64,000 bases of DNA from Amycolatopsis vastitatis (GCF_002234595.1 NZ_NMUL01000053.1:21403-85402); one strand, 5' to 3'. Shown: positions 49,190 to 58,446, numbered from the stretch's first letter. The notes: a model not told the origin generated them from the letters alone. Numbers and translations: made by a program.

Positions 49190-51310
49190 TTAGCCGGCGA
49201 CGATGCGGAAGAGCCGCGCGGACGCGGTGGTGTGCGGGGTGGGGGTCAGGGTCAGGGAGCCGGTTCCGGTGTCCCAGTCGACGGTCCAGGCGGGCAGGTC
49301 CCGCGGGTAGCGGACCTCGATGTGGACGTGCCGGGATCGCAAGTGGGGCAAGGACAACGTCACGGGTCCGGCGTCGCGCCCGCGCCGCCACACGGCGAGA
49401 TGGGTGACGTCACCGGAGCACAAGGCCAGGCTGAGCCACGGATCGCTCCACCCGGGCAGGCCCAGCGGCCACAGCGGAACCGCCTTGTTCAGTCCTTTGC
49501 GGATCTCGTGGTACGCCTCCACCGCGGAGCGCACGGAAGCTCGCTGCTCGGCGGACATCAGGTCGAGGCGCCCGGACAGGTAGAGGCGGCCGAGCAGCCC
49601 GGTGCACACGGTGTAGGCGAAGTCCTCGTCCGCCATGTCCGGTTGCGGGTAGGCCCAGCTGGCTGACTGCTCCGGCAGGACCGACAGCGGGGCGGCCACG
49701 GCGATCGGCGGGTAGCGCAGGTAGTCCTGCTGGTCGCTGGTGGACTGCAGCTGCATCCGGGAGAGCAGCGCGTAGTCCATGCGCATGGCGCCCGACGCGC
49801 AGTTCTCGAGGATCAGCCCGGGATGCCGGTCCAGGACGCCGTCCAGCCAGGCCAGGTGCGCCCGGTTGTGGGCGAGCAGCCCCGCGCCGACGCTGTCGGC
49901 CGCCAGATCGGTGCCCGCGCCGGGGTCGACGTTGTAGTCGAGCTTGAAGTAGCCGACCCCGAGGTCTTCCACCAGCCGGTCGACCACGCCGTCCAGGTGC
50001 GCGACGGCGCCCGGGTGCCGCAGGTCCAGGACGTATCTGTCGTGTTCGACGAGCCGGACCCCGCCGCGCTGGAGGAAAGCCGCGTCGGGCAGCTTGTCCG
50101 CCATCGGGCTGCGCACGCCGATCACTTCCGGCTCCAGCCACAGGCCGGGAACCATGCCCCGCTTGCGGATCCGGGCGAGGACCTCCTGGATGCCTTGGGG
50201 GAAGCGGGTTTCCGACGGCTGCCACTCGCCGACGCTGTCCCACCAGCTGGTGCCGTTGTCGTACCAGCCCGCGTCGATGCAGAACACTTCCGCACCGGCC
50301 GCCGCGGCGGCGTCGACGAGCGGAAGCAGCTTCTCCGTGGTGGGGTCGCCCATCAGCGTGTTCATGTAGTCGTTGAAGACGACCGGCAGCGCGGACCGGT
50401 CGCGGTGCGGGCGGACGAGTTCACGCCGGTGCGCGGTGAGCGCGGCGACCGCACCGTCCAAACCGTCCACATCGGACACGGCAACCGACACCGGGACCGT
50501 GGTGAAGGACTCGCCGGGCCGCAGGGTCTGGTGCCACTGGTGGTCGATGTCCGTCGGCCCGAGCAGCGCGAGGTACGCGCCGTCCCGGCGTTCGCCGACC
50601 TCCCACCGCCAGGCGCCGTTGTGCTCCACCTGCCACAGCCAGGCCTGCCCGGTGCGGCGGTCGACGAGCCCCCCGGACGGCAGGTGGGTCCCGGTGGACC
50701 AGGTGCCGGTGCTGACGGCGGCGAACCGGCCGCGGCCGTCCTGGCCGTGCAGCCCGAGGTTGAGGTCGGGCAGGACGTCGTCCCGCAGCGGATGGCGCGT
50801 CCACCGGCCTTCACCGAGCCATTCGCTGTCGGCCCGCAGCAGGTCGACGTCTTCGATCCGCGCGCCGGGGAAACCCGCGGCGAAGGAGGTCACGCCCTGC
50901 AGCAGCACGGGTTCCTGGCCGTGGTTGGTCACCGTGGTCGTGACGCGGCAGGCGGCGACGCCGTCGACCGACCGGAACGACGTCCGCGCGCTCAGCCCGG
51001 TCCGCTCGTCCCGCGCGTCGATGTGCAGTTCGCGCCACTTCCCGTCCTCGCCCCGGATCGAGCCGGTGTAGACCAGGCGCCTGCCGACGGCGGTCTCCGA
51101 GAACCGGTGCGAAGCCCGGGCCCGGCCTTCGCCGGCGACCAGCAGTTCGACCAGCGGCTGGCCCGCCCGGAGGTCGCCCTGGGCGCTGCCGTCGGCGCTG
51201 CCGTCGGTCAGGCTCCGGAGGGCGACCGGGCCGTCCGGGGACACGTCCACGACGAGTTCCAACGCCGAGTGGCCCCAGGCCACGGTCGTGGCCGGTTCCG
51301 TCGAGATCAC
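49190..51310 (-). CDS. GH36 alpha-galactosidase
   Basis: A 706-residue cytoplasmic enzyme of glycoside hydrolase family 36. The nucleophile Asp is about residue 457 in YFKLDYNVD and the acid/base Asp about 525 in STSDQQD. Substrate-binding residues lie in ENCASGAMRMDYAL and VFCIDAGWYDNGTSWWDSVG. A large N-terminal beta-sandwich precedes the barrel. It hydrolyses terminal alpha-1,6-galactose from imported oligosaccharides. GTG 51310 has a GGGAGC site. It is the first gene of the operon, with twin LacI operators just upstream. Confidence 0.9.
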   Translation of the reverse strand: MISTEPATTVAWGHSALELVVDVSPDGPVALRSLTDGSADGSAQGDLRAGQPLVELLVAGEGRARASHRFSETAVGRRLVYTGSIRGEDGKWRELHIDARDERTGLSARTSFRSVDGVAACRVTTTVTNHGQEPVLLQGVTSFAAGFPGARIEDVDLLRADSEWLGEGRWTRHPLRDDVLPDLNLGLHGQDGRGRFAAVSTGTWSTGTHLPSGGLVDRRTGQAWLWQVEHNGAWRWEVGERRDGAYLALLGPTDIDHQWHQTLRPGESFTTVPVSVAVSDVDGLDGAVAALTAHRRELVRPHRDRSALPVVFNDYMNTLMGDPTTEKLLPLVDAAAAAGAEVFCIDAGWYDNGTSWWDSVGEWQPSETRFPQGIQEVLARIRKRGMVPGLWLEPEVIGVRSPMADKLPDAAFLQRGGVRLVEHDRYVLDLRHPGAVAHLDGVVDRLVEDLGVGYFKLDYNVDPGAGTDLAADSVGAGLLAHNRAHLAWLDGVLDRHPGLILENCASGAMRMDYALLSRMQLQSTSDQQDYLRYPPIAVAAPLSVLPEQSASWAYPQPDMADEDFAYTVCTGLLGRLYLSGRLDLMSAEQRASVRSAVEAYHEIRKGLNKAVPLWPLGLPGWSDPWLSLALCSGDVTHLAVWRRGRDAGPVTLSLPHLRSRHVHIEVRYPRDLPAWTVDWDTGTGSLTLTPTPHTTASARLFRIVAG

Positions 51311-51356
51311 CGTTGCTCCCTATCACGCGGTTGGCATTTCTGCTGTTCACGACCTA

Positions 51357-51399
51357 TGTGACCGGTCACAATCGCAGGCCAGCAGTGTGACTGGTCACA
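51357..51399. promoter_or_regulatory. twin LacI operators upstream of the alpha-galactosidase operon
   Basis: TGTGAC-CG-GTCACA (51357-51370) is a perfect palindrome, and TGTGAC-TG-GTCACA (51386-51399) differs only at its centre. The centre distance is 29 bp. Both lie in the non-coding gap before the GH36 gene, next to lacI. Confidence 0.8.
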
Positions 51400-51449
51400 C
51401 GTCCGGCTGAAAAGCCCGCGTTACCTTGTTGTTACGAACACTTCGATGT

Positions 51450-52502
51450 TCACCGCGCGCGGGGAGAGGCGGTCGACTCGCGGATCACGAGGGACGGCGG
51501 CGCCAGCTCGACCGCCGGCCGCGGCACCCCGGCCAGGTCGGCCGCGAGCGCCGCCAGGCACGCGCGTCCCAAGGCCACGAAGTCCATCCGGACGGTCGTG
51601 AGCGCGGGCGTCCAGTAGGCGGCGCCGGGAACGTCGTCGAACCCGACGATGCTGACGTCACCGGGCACGTCCCGCCCGGCTTCGTGCAGTGCCCGGCGGA
51701 CGGCCATGGCGGTGTCGTCGTTGCCGCAGAGGATCGCGGTCACGTCCGGATCGGCGGCGAGGTCCCGTCCGGCCAGGTAGGCCGACCGCACGTCCCACCC
51801 CGCGGGCACGACCGCCGGAACGGGCACCCGTGCCGCTTCGAGCGCGCCGCGCCACCCCGCCTGACGGGCGCTCGTGCCGGTCTCCGAGGGGATCGCGACG
51901 TGGTGCACCGTGCGGTGTCCCAGGTCCAGGAGGTGTCGCGTCGCGTCGGCGGCGGCCTGCCGTTCGTCGAGGAAGATCATCGACCGCGCGACGTCGCCGA
52001 GGCCACCGGCTTCCGTCGCGGCCACCGCCGGAACGTCCGCCGGCAGCGCCCGCAACACCCCGGCCCCGGCGGCGTCGAAGGCGACGACCACGATCCCGCC
52101 GGCATTGGGATCACTCACGTACTCGACGGCCTGCCGGACGTCGGCGGCCCGGTCCGACTCCACCACCCGGACCCCGACCGCGAGCCCCCGCAGGCGAGCG
52201 GCCTCCTCGATCCCGCGCAACGTGGAGGCGTAGCCGTACAGCGTCGTTTCCGCGATGACCACGGTCACCGCGTTCGACCGTCCCGAGCCGAGCGCCCTGG
52301 CCGCCCGGTTGGGGCGGTAGCCGAGCCGTTCGATGACCTCCCGCACCTGCCGCCGGGTGTCGGCGTTGACGTACGGCGAGTCGTTCAGCACCCGTGACAC
52401 GGTCTGGTAGGAGACACCCGCGGCGGCCGCGACGTCACGGATGCTGGGCGCGGCGGAGGAACGTCGGGTCACGGTGTCATCGTGATCGGTGCGGATCGCC
52501 AC
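51450..52502 (-). CDS. LacI-family repressor of the alpha-galactoside operon
   Basis: A 350-residue LacI protein: SIRDVAAAAGVSYQTVSRVL and the hinge NRAARALGSGRSN, followed by a sugar-binding domain with TTVRMDFVALGRACLAAL. The gene lies upstream of the GH36 gene on the same strand, with the twin operators between. It has its own promoter further up. The start at GTG 52502 leaves about 20 residues before the HTH, so a shorter start is also possible. Confidence 0.85.
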   Translation of the reverse strand: MAIRTDHDDTVTRRSSAAPSIRDVAAAAGVSYQTVSRVLNDSPYVNADTRRQVREVIERLGYRPNRAARALGSGRSNAVTVVIAETTLYGYASTLRGIEEAARLRGLAVGVRVVESDRAADVRQAVEYVSDPNAGGIVVVAFDAAGAGVLRALPADVPAVAATEAGGLGDVARSMIFLDERQAAADATRHLLDLGHRTVHHVAIPSETGTSARQAGWRGALEAARVPVPAVVPAGWDVRSAYLAGRDLAADPDVTAILCGNDDTAMAVRRALHEAGRDVPGDVSIVGFDDVPGAAYWTPALTTVRMDFVALGRACLAALAADLAGVPRPAVELAPPSLVIRESTASPRAR

Positions 52503-52540
52503 GTCAAAGTCACGCCTGGGCCGCCGGGCACTTCCCGGGA

Positions 52541-52574
52541 GCCGCGCGGCGGGGAGTGAGCCCCGCCGCGCGGC
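52541..52574 (-). terminator. hairpin downstream of the GH25 gene
   Basis: A perfect 14-bp GC stem (52541-52554 with 52561-52574) with loop AGTGAG lies 10 bases past the stop of the GH25 gene on its strand, and before the lacI start. No T-run is visible. Confidence 0.7.
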
Positions 52575-52583
52575 ACCCCGGGA

Positions 52584-54272
52584 TCAGCTGTAGGCGACCT
52601 GGGTCGTCGAGCCGGCCGTGACGAAGGTGATCGTCCCGCCCTGGAAGTTGTTGCGGCGGCCGCCGGTGACGGCGAACTCGTCGCTGGTCGGGTAGCGCAG
52701 CCTGCTGCCCTCCCAGCCGAGCGAGGCCCACTTCTGGCGGATCAGGCCGTGGATCGACTGCGCGCCGGTCGCGACCGTGTAGTAGATGGAGGCGCCTTGG
52801 GCGCCGTTGAAGTGGTTGTAGCGTCCGACGCCGTCGGGGGTCACCCCCTCGTCGATGGTGGGGTAGCCGAGGCCGGTTTCCCAGCCGAGTGCGGCCCACT
52901 TCTGGCGGATCAGGCCGTGGATGGACTGCGCGCCGGTGGCCGCCGTGTAGTAGATGGAGGCGCCTTGGGCGCCGTTGAAGTGGTTGTAGCGTCCGACGCC
53001 ATCCGGGGTCCCGCTTTCGTCCGTGGTGGGGTAGCCGAGGCCCGTTTCCCAGCCGAGTGCGGCCCACTTCTGCCGGATCACGCCGTAGACCGCTTTGGCG
53101 CCGGTCGACGCCGTCCAGTAGATGGAGGCGCCCAGCGAACCGGTGAAGTGGTTGTAGCGGCCCACGCCGTCGGGTGTCCCGGTCTCGTCCGTCGTCGGCA
53201 GGCCCACCACGCCGCCGGGGCCGCCGAGCTGCTGGTAGTGCTGCCAGATCGAGCCGTGCACCGCGTACGCGCCGGTCGCCGGGAAGTAGCCGATGATGCC
53301 CTGCTCGTAGTTCTGCGCCCAGCCGCCGGCGGCCGCGTATTCGCCGCCGGACGGGTTGCCCAGATAGGACGACGCACCGCCGAGGTCGGTGTAGTGCTGC
53401 GTGATCTTGTCGGCGACGGTGCCGGTGCCGAGGGACTGCAGATCGGCCAGGCTGCCGTTGAACACGTCCTGGTCACCGGGGAACGTGCCGGACGACGCGG
53501 TCTGGTCGAACGTGTAGTCCGTCCAGCTCGCCGGCATCGTGACGGTACCCGCGATCCACAGTGGATCATTGGCGAAGTTCGGGTTGTTCGCGGTGCAGTT
53601 CGACCACCAGCCGTTGGTGGTGTAGATGACCGGCCACCGGTTCGTGCGGTCGTGGATCGTCGTGACGAAGTCGGAGATCCACGCCGAAACCTGCGCCGGG
53701 GTCATGTTGTAGCAGTAGCCCGGCCAGTCCGCCGTGCTGTAGGGGTTGTACTCGATGTCGAGCACCGGCGGCAGCGTCTTGCCGTCCGCGACCCAGCCAC
53801 CGCCGTGGCTCAGGAAGAACTGCGCCTGCGCCGCGCCCGACGAGGTGTCCGGCAGTCCGAAGTGGTACGCGCCGCGCAGCAGCCCGGCGTTCGCGGAACC
53901 GGCGAAGTTGGTCGTGAACTGCGGGTCCACATAGGTCGTGCTCTCAGTGGCCTTCATGTACGCGAACTTCGCGCCCTGAGCCGCCGCCGCGCCCCAGTCC
54001 ACAGTGCCCTGGTAGTGGGACACGTCCATGCCCGGCGTAGTCACACCCGAGGCCGCGGCCGCGCGCGCGGCGGCCTTCGGCGTCGCGGTGGTGTGCGCAC
54101 CGATCGTCGATCCCATGTAGTCCGAGCCCGGATGGGCAGGGGCGCTCGCGGCCGCCCTCCCGGTGGCCGCCGGAGCGCTCGATGCCATGGCCGCCGCCGG
54201 TGTTCCGGCCAGCACGCCCGTGACCAAGGCAGTGACCGCACCCGCGGTCACCGCACGTTGAACCCAACCCAC
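52584..54272 (-). CDS. secreted GH25 lysozyme with LGFP repeats
   Basis: A 562-residue protein with a signal peptide (AVTAGAVTALVTGVLAGTPAAAMA). The catalytic domain of family GH25 spans about 75-280: GMDVSHYQGTVDWGAA (Asp near the start), PPVLDIEYNPY (acidic pair) and PVIYTTNGWW. It should cleave the muramic acid bonds of peptidoglycan. Then come five LGFP repeats of about 54-56 residues (such as LGYPTTDE with GRYNHF), which anchor proteins to the cell wall. Two neighbouring repeat units are nearly identical at DNA level with a 168-bp period. Start GTG 54272 follows GGAGG. Confidence 0.85.
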   Translation of the reverse strand: MGWVQRAVTAGAVTALVTGVLAGTPAAAMASSAPAATGRAAASAPAHPGSDYMGSTIGAHTTATPKAAARAAAASGVTTPGMDVSHYQGTVDWGAAAAQGAKFAYMKATESTTYVDPQFTTNFAGSANAGLLRGAYHFGLPDTSSGAAQAQFFLSHGGGWVADGKTLPPVLDIEYNPYSTADWPGYCYNMTPAQVSAWISDFVTTIHDRTNRWPVIYTTNGWWSNCTANNPNFANDPLWIAGTVTMPASWTDYTFDQTASSGTFPGDQDVFNGSLADLQSLGTGTVADKITQHYTDLGGASSYLGNPSGGEYAAAGGWAQNYEQGIIGYFPATGAYAVHGSIWQHYQQLGGPGGVVGLPTTDETGTPDGVGRYNHFTGSLGASIYWTASTGAKAVYGVIRQKWAALGWETGLGYPTTDESGTPDGVGRYNHFNGAQGASIYYTAATGAQSIHGLIRQKWAALGWETGLGYPTIDEGVTPDGVGRYNHFNGAQGASIYYTVATGAQSIHGLIRQKWASLGWEGSRLRYPTSDEFAVTGGRRNNFQGGTITFVTAGSTTQVAYS

Positions 54273-54488
54273 CGCAAACCTCCACCCGGTATCTGTTCAC
54301 CCCGCTATCGACGGGAGCCCGGAAGCGTTACCGAAGCAGACAGGAAAAATCACCCTGGGGGCGGGAAATGCGGTGGCCGTCACCTTCCGTCGACGAAGCG
54401 CCGACCGGCCATTGCGGACAGTGCCGGTGGGTGCGATTTTTCCGGAAGGAGCGCGTTTCCGTGCCTTTGTGTCGTTGTGCGGGCTTGA

Positions 54489-56033
54489 TCAGCCACGGCC
54501 CAGGGTCTTGGCCAACGCTGCGACGTCCAGCTTCCGCGGCCGCGGCAGCCAGACCGGCTGGTCCGCGCCGCGCGGGGAGAGCACGTTCAGGTAGTGGTGC
54601 GGGGTCCGTGACAGCGTGACGTTCTCGGTGACGCCCTGGTAGATCCCGAGCGGGGTGAGCGAGGTGAACAGCTGCGGGTCGAGCAGTTCGTGCTCGCCGC
54701 CGCTGCCGACCGCGCCGCGGACGTAGTCCCAGTCGAAGAAGCCGAGGGTGACCGCCCACATCGCGGCCCGGGTCAGTGACACGTGGACCCGGTAGCTGCC
54801 GCCTTCGGTGGCGCGGCGGGCCAGCGCCGCCATGGCGCCGGTCGCGCCGAGCCAGGCGACCAGGTAGTCGTTGATGATCGACGTCGGCGGCAGCTTCGGT
54901 TCCTCGAGGCTGCCTTCGGCGGCGACCATGCCGGTCACCGTGCCGGCGACCTGGTCGAAGCCGACGCGCCGGGCCCAGGGGCCGGTTTCGCCGTAGCAGC
55001 TGGCCGTGACGTGGATGAGGCCGGGCCGCACGGCGAACGCCTGCTCGGCGTCGACGCCCAGTTCGGTCAGCAGGCCGGGACGGCGGTTCGCGTAGAAGAT
55101 GTCCGCGTCGCGCAGCAGCGAGCGCAGCGTCGCTTTCCCGTCGGGACCGCGAACGTCGAGGCGGGTCGAGCGGACGCCGACGTTGGCGGTGGCGACCAGC
55201 GGCTCCTCTTCGAACTCCATGACGCGCCAGACGTTGAGCGCGTCCGCGCCGAGCGAGGCCAGCGAGCGGCCGATCCCGGCCCCGGCGATCACGTGGCCCA
55301 TGCCGAGCGCGCGGACGCCGGACAGCGGGTGGCTTCCCCACTCCGGCAAGGGTTCCGGCGGGGTGTCGGCGACCTTTTCGATCTCGACCAGCGGCCGGGA
55401 CGCGAGGTGCTCGAACACCGGCTCCTCGACGAACTCTTCGACGCTGCGGACCTTCGCGAACACGATTCCGTGCTCTTCGCCGAGCGCTTCCAGTTCGTCG
55501 GCCGAATACCGGGCGATGGCGCGGCCGAGGGCTTCGGCGTTGTCGGCGCAGTCGAGGACGGCGAGCATCTTCGACTTGAGGCCGGGGTAGATGTTGGCCG
55601 GGATGACCCGGCGGCCGTCGCGGGTGGGGTAGAACCCGAAGTAGGCGAAGACGTTGCGGTCGGACATCGCGGCGGGGTAGCCGTTGAGGGTTTCCCACTT
55701 CATTTCCGAGGCCGGGGCGAGGCGGCGGATGGCCTGGCCGAGGTCGACGGTGATGTCCTGGCCGAGGCCGGTGCGCATCCGCCACAGCTTGGCGGCGACC
55801 ACGGACTGCTGGGCCAGGGCGACCGCGGCGGCGCCGCCGATGCGGATGCTGCTGGGCATCAGCGGGTCGCGCTTGAGGAACGTGATCGTCCCGCCGCTGT
55901 CTTCGGGCGTGAAGCCGAGCGGGGCGAGGACGGCGCGGAGTTCGGCGTGCGGGTCGAACTCGTCGTCGGTGGCGCGGTGGCGGACGGCTTCGAGCATGGC
56001 CTCGCGCAGCACCCGCGGGTCGGTGGTTTCCAC
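54489..56033 (-). CDS. CaiB/BaiF (family III) CoA-transferase
   Basis: A 514-residue class III CoA-transferase. Recognisable pieces are LGMGHVIAGAGIGRSLASLGADALNV, VGVRSTRLDVRGPDG, FYANRRPGLLTELGVD, and SCYGETGPWARRVGFDQVAGT. Class III enzymes move CoA between carboxylic acids, with an aspartate as acyl carrier. The N-terminal 200 residues resemble a second copy typical of long members. GTG 56033 follows GGAGAG. It lies 14 bases after the AtuA stop, so the two form an operon. Confidence 0.75.
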   Translation of the reverse strand: METTDPRVLREAMLEAVRHRATDDEFDPHAELRAVLAPLGFTPEDSGGTITFLKRDPLMPSSIRIGGAAAVALAQQSVVAAKLWRMRTGLGQDITVDLGQAIRRLAPASEMKWETLNGYPAAMSDRNVFAYFGFYPTRDGRRVIPANIYPGLKSKMLAVLDCADNAEALGRAIARYSADELEALGEEHGIVFAKVRSVEEFVEEPVFEHLASRPLVEIEKVADTPPEPLPEWGSHPLSGVRALGMGHVIAGAGIGRSLASLGADALNVWRVMEFEEEPLVATANVGVRSTRLDVRGPDGKATLRSLLRDADIFYANRRPGLLTELGVDAEQAFAVRPGLIHVTASCYGETGPWARRVGFDQVAGTVTGMVAAEGSLEEPKLPPTSIINDYLVAWLGATGAMAALARRATEGGSYRVHVSLTRAAMWAVTLGFFDWDYVRGAVGSGGEHELLDPQLFTSLTPLGIYQGVTENVTLSRTPHHYLNVLSPRGADQPVWLPRPRKLDVAALAKTLGRG

Positions 56034-56047
56034 TGTGGACTCTCCGG

Positions 56048-57808
56048 TCAGGGCAGCAGGGCGGTCGGGACGTCGACGTGGCGGGCGCGGAGGAACTCGC
56101 CGAGGGACTTGCCGATCTGGTCGAGGGCGAGGTTCGCCGAGCCGCTGGGCGGGAAGTAACCGCCCAGCACGAACGAGATGCCGTGCAGGTTCGGCTGTTC
56201 GTAGCGTTCGATGGCCACGTCCTCCGGGCAGTTCAGCAGCTCGCGGAGGCGGTCGGCGGTGAGGAACGCCGCGAGCCACGGCCACGCGGCTTCGGTCCGG
56301 GCCCAGACGCCGAGGTTGGCGTTGGCGCCCTTGTCGCCGGTGCGCGCGTAGACGATCTGTCCGAACGGGACAGTCCTGGTGGGACCGAACGATGCCGCGG
56401 GGCTCGAAGGGGTCTCGGGCTGGCCGGGGAAGACGACGGTGCCCGGCGGGGGAGCGATGTCGAGGACCCGGCCGTCGGGCAGGTGGACCTGGTGGTGGAG
56501 GTCGGCCTGCCGGACGAGCCCCGGCCAGTAGTCGATCCGCGGCTGCCCGCCCATGGAGTACATCTGGGTCATGTCGATGTAGAAGCCGGGGATGCTGCCG
56601 AGGCCGTAGGAGCAGAACTGGTTCAGGAACCCCGAAACCGTCTGCTGGTCCGCCGCGGCGGCCGACACCTGGACCGCGACGGTGGCCTGCCACTGGTCCT
56701 TCGGGTCGGGGACCGGCTGCCCGCAGACGAAGAAGTGCAGCTCGTCCACGGGGTGGTCCTGGCGGGCGCGTTCGGCCTGGGCCTTGAGCACGTCGATCTT
56801 GGCGTCGACGTCCAGGCCGGTGGGGAAGAGCCAGGTCGCGCCGCGGTAGCCGCGCTGGAAGTTGACACCGACCTTGGTCGTCTCGGAGGCCGCGCTGCCG
56901 CGGGCGCCGGTGACGCGCACGCGGTCCGGGCCGTCCTGGGCGAGCGTGATGGAGTCGGTGTGCCAGGTGACGTCCGGGTTGAGGTAGCGCGGGCCCTGGA
57001 TCTCGTACATCAGCTGGGCGGTGACGGTGTCGACGGTGACCGCGCCGCCGTCGCCGGACCGTTTGGTGATCACGAAGCTGCCGTCGTCGGCGACCTCGGC
57101 GATGGGGAAGCCGGGCAGCGAGTTGTCGGCGATGCCGGTGAAGCCGGCGAAGTTGCCGCCGGTGGCCTGCGGCCCGCATTCGATGATGTGCGCGGCGGCG
57201 GTCGCCCCGGCGATGCGGTCCAGGTCCCCGCGCTGCCAGCCGTGCCACCACGCGGCGGGGCCGGTGACGAGGGAGGCGTCGGCGACGCGGCCGGTGATGA
57301 CGATGTCGGCGCCTTCGTCGAGCGCGGTCTTGATGCCCCAGCCGCCGAGGTAGGCGTTGACGGCCAGCAGGTCGTCGATCTCCAGTGGTGCGCCGGTTTC
57401 CAGGTGGTTCAGCTGCCCCTCGGCGATCAGGTCCTTCGCGGTGTCGGTGAGGTCGTCGCCGGTCACGTACGCGACCTTGAGGGTCAGGCCCTGGGCCGCG
57501 ACCTCGGTGCGAATCGCTTCGGCGAGCCCAGCCGGGTGGTAGATCCCGGCGTTGGTGACGACCTTGATCCCCTTTTCGGCGACGGCGGACAGCTGGGGAC
57601 GCAGCTGGCGCAGGAAGTACTCGGAGAAGAACCCGCGCCGGGCTTCGCGGTTTTCGTGGAAGCCGGCGACGACCATCGACATGGTGATCTCGGCCATCGA
57701 GTCGCCGATCACGACGTCGACCGGATCGCCCTGGACGGCCTCTTCGAACGCGGAGAACCTGTCCCCCATCGCGCCGGAGAAGTTCGCGATCCGGACCGGA
57801 CGCGCCAT
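56048..57808 (-). CDS. AtuA-family protein (DUF1446)
   Basis: A 586-residue AtuA-family protein: VRIANFSGAMGDRFSAFEEAV at the start, DVVIGDSMAEITMSMV, VTNAGIYHPAGLAEAI and GRVADASLVTGPAAWWHGW. The C-terminal part (FGQIVYARTGDKGANANLG) is the small AtuA-like domain usually fused. AtuA is needed for acyclic terpene (citronellol/geranyl) breakdown, but family members occur with other acyl-CoA pathways, and no other atu gene is here. ATG 57808 follows GAGGTGG. With the CoA-transferase it forms an operon divergent from TetR. Confidence 0.8.
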   Translation of the reverse strand: MARPVRIANFSGAMGDRFSAFEEAVQGDPVDVVIGDSMAEITMSMVVAGFHENREARRGFFSEYFLRQLRPQLSAVAEKGIKVVTNAGIYHPAGLAEAIRTEVAAQGLTLKVAYVTGDDLTDTAKDLIAEGQLNHLETGAPLEIDDLLAVNAYLGGWGIKTALDEGADIVITGRVADASLVTGPAAWWHGWQRGDLDRIAGATAAAHIIECGPQATGGNFAGFTGIADNSLPGFPIAEVADDGSFVITKRSGDGGAVTVDTVTAQLMYEIQGPRYLNPDVTWHTDSITLAQDGPDRVRVTGARGSAASETTKVGVNFQRGYRGATWLFPTGLDVDAKIDVLKAQAERARQDHPVDELHFFVCGQPVPDPKDQWQATVAVQVSAAAADQQTVSGFLNQFCSYGLGSIPGFYIDMTQMYSMGGQPRIDYWPGLVRQADLHHQVHLPDGRVLDIAPPPGTVVFPGQPETPSSPAASFGPTRTVPFGQIVYARTGDKGANANLGVWARTEAAWPWLAAFLTADRLRELLNCPEDVAIERYEQPNLHGISFVLGGYFPPSGSANLALDQIGKSLGEFLRARHVDVPTALLP

Positions 57809-57824
57809 GGCGGCCACCTCGCTT

Positions 57825-57879
57825 CGTTGACAGCTGTCGCTGAAATCGACGCTACTGCTATCGTTGACAGGTGTCAACG
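57825..57879. promoter_or_regulatory. TetR operators between the AtuA operon and tetR
   Basis: CGTTGACA-GG-TGTCAACG (57862-57879) is a perfect 18-bp dyad that covers the tetR start codon. CGTTGACA-GC-TGTCGCTG (57825-57842) is a weaker copy, 37 bp away and next to the AtuA gene start. The shared half site is CGTTGACAG. Confidence 0.8.
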
Positions 57880-58446
57880 AACGACGTTTCGCGGGCGCCT
57901 GCCCGTATCGACAGCGCTGACCCCCGAGCCGCGCGGGTGCGCGACCGGCTCCGGCGGGCCTCGTTCGAGCTGATCGAGGAACGCCGGGTGGAGCGGATCT
58001 CGGTCAGCGACATTACGCAGCTCGCCGGCGTGAGCAGGCAGGTCTTCTACCAGCACTTCCGCGACCGCGACGACGCCGTCGCGCAGGCCGTGGCGGCCTC
58101 GTTCCGGGAACTCACCCCCGAGGCCGGGGAAGACCCGCGGGCGGTGATCCACCGCCTGTGCGACTTCTCGGCCCGGCACGCGGACCTCTATCGCAACCTT
58201 TACCCCAGTGCGGCGTCCCAGCAGACCGCGAACGCCTACCGCGACCTGCTGCATCCGGCGTGCGTCCAGCTCGTGGAGCACCTGCCGGACCCGGAGACGC
58301 TCGCGGACTTCGTCCTGGGCGGCATCATCGAGGTCATCCGGCTGCCGGCCGAAGGCGCCCGCGGGCCGGCCACCGCCGAGTCCCTGCGCCGCCGCGTCGA
58401 CGCCTGCCTCGACGCCATCGGCAGACCGCGGGCGCGCACCGCCTGA
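57871..58446 (+). CDS. TetR-family regulator of the AtuA/CoA-transferase operon
   Basis: A 191-residue TetR protein with the HTH at about 20-65: VRDRLRRASFELIEERRVER, then SVSDITQLAGVSRQVFYQHF. The C-terminal domain has YRNLYPSAASQQ and the usual dimer helices. GTG 57871 lies within the operator, so it is autoregulated and may be leaderless. Its divergent neighbours are the likely targets. Confidence 0.85.
   Translation: MSTNDVSRAPARIDSADPRAARVRDRLRRASFELIEERRVERISVSDITQLAGVSRQVFYQHFRDRDDAVAQAVAASFRELTPEAGEDPRAVIHRLCDFSARHADLYRNLYPSAASQQTANAYRDLLHPACVQLVEHLPDPETLADFVLGGIIEVIRLPAEGARGPATAESLRRRVDACLDAIGRPRARTA

Noticed and set aside
52749..54488. 579-codon plus-strand frame over the GH25 gene
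   Set aside because: It is antisense to a gene with clear domains and repeats, and the composition is typical of shadows.
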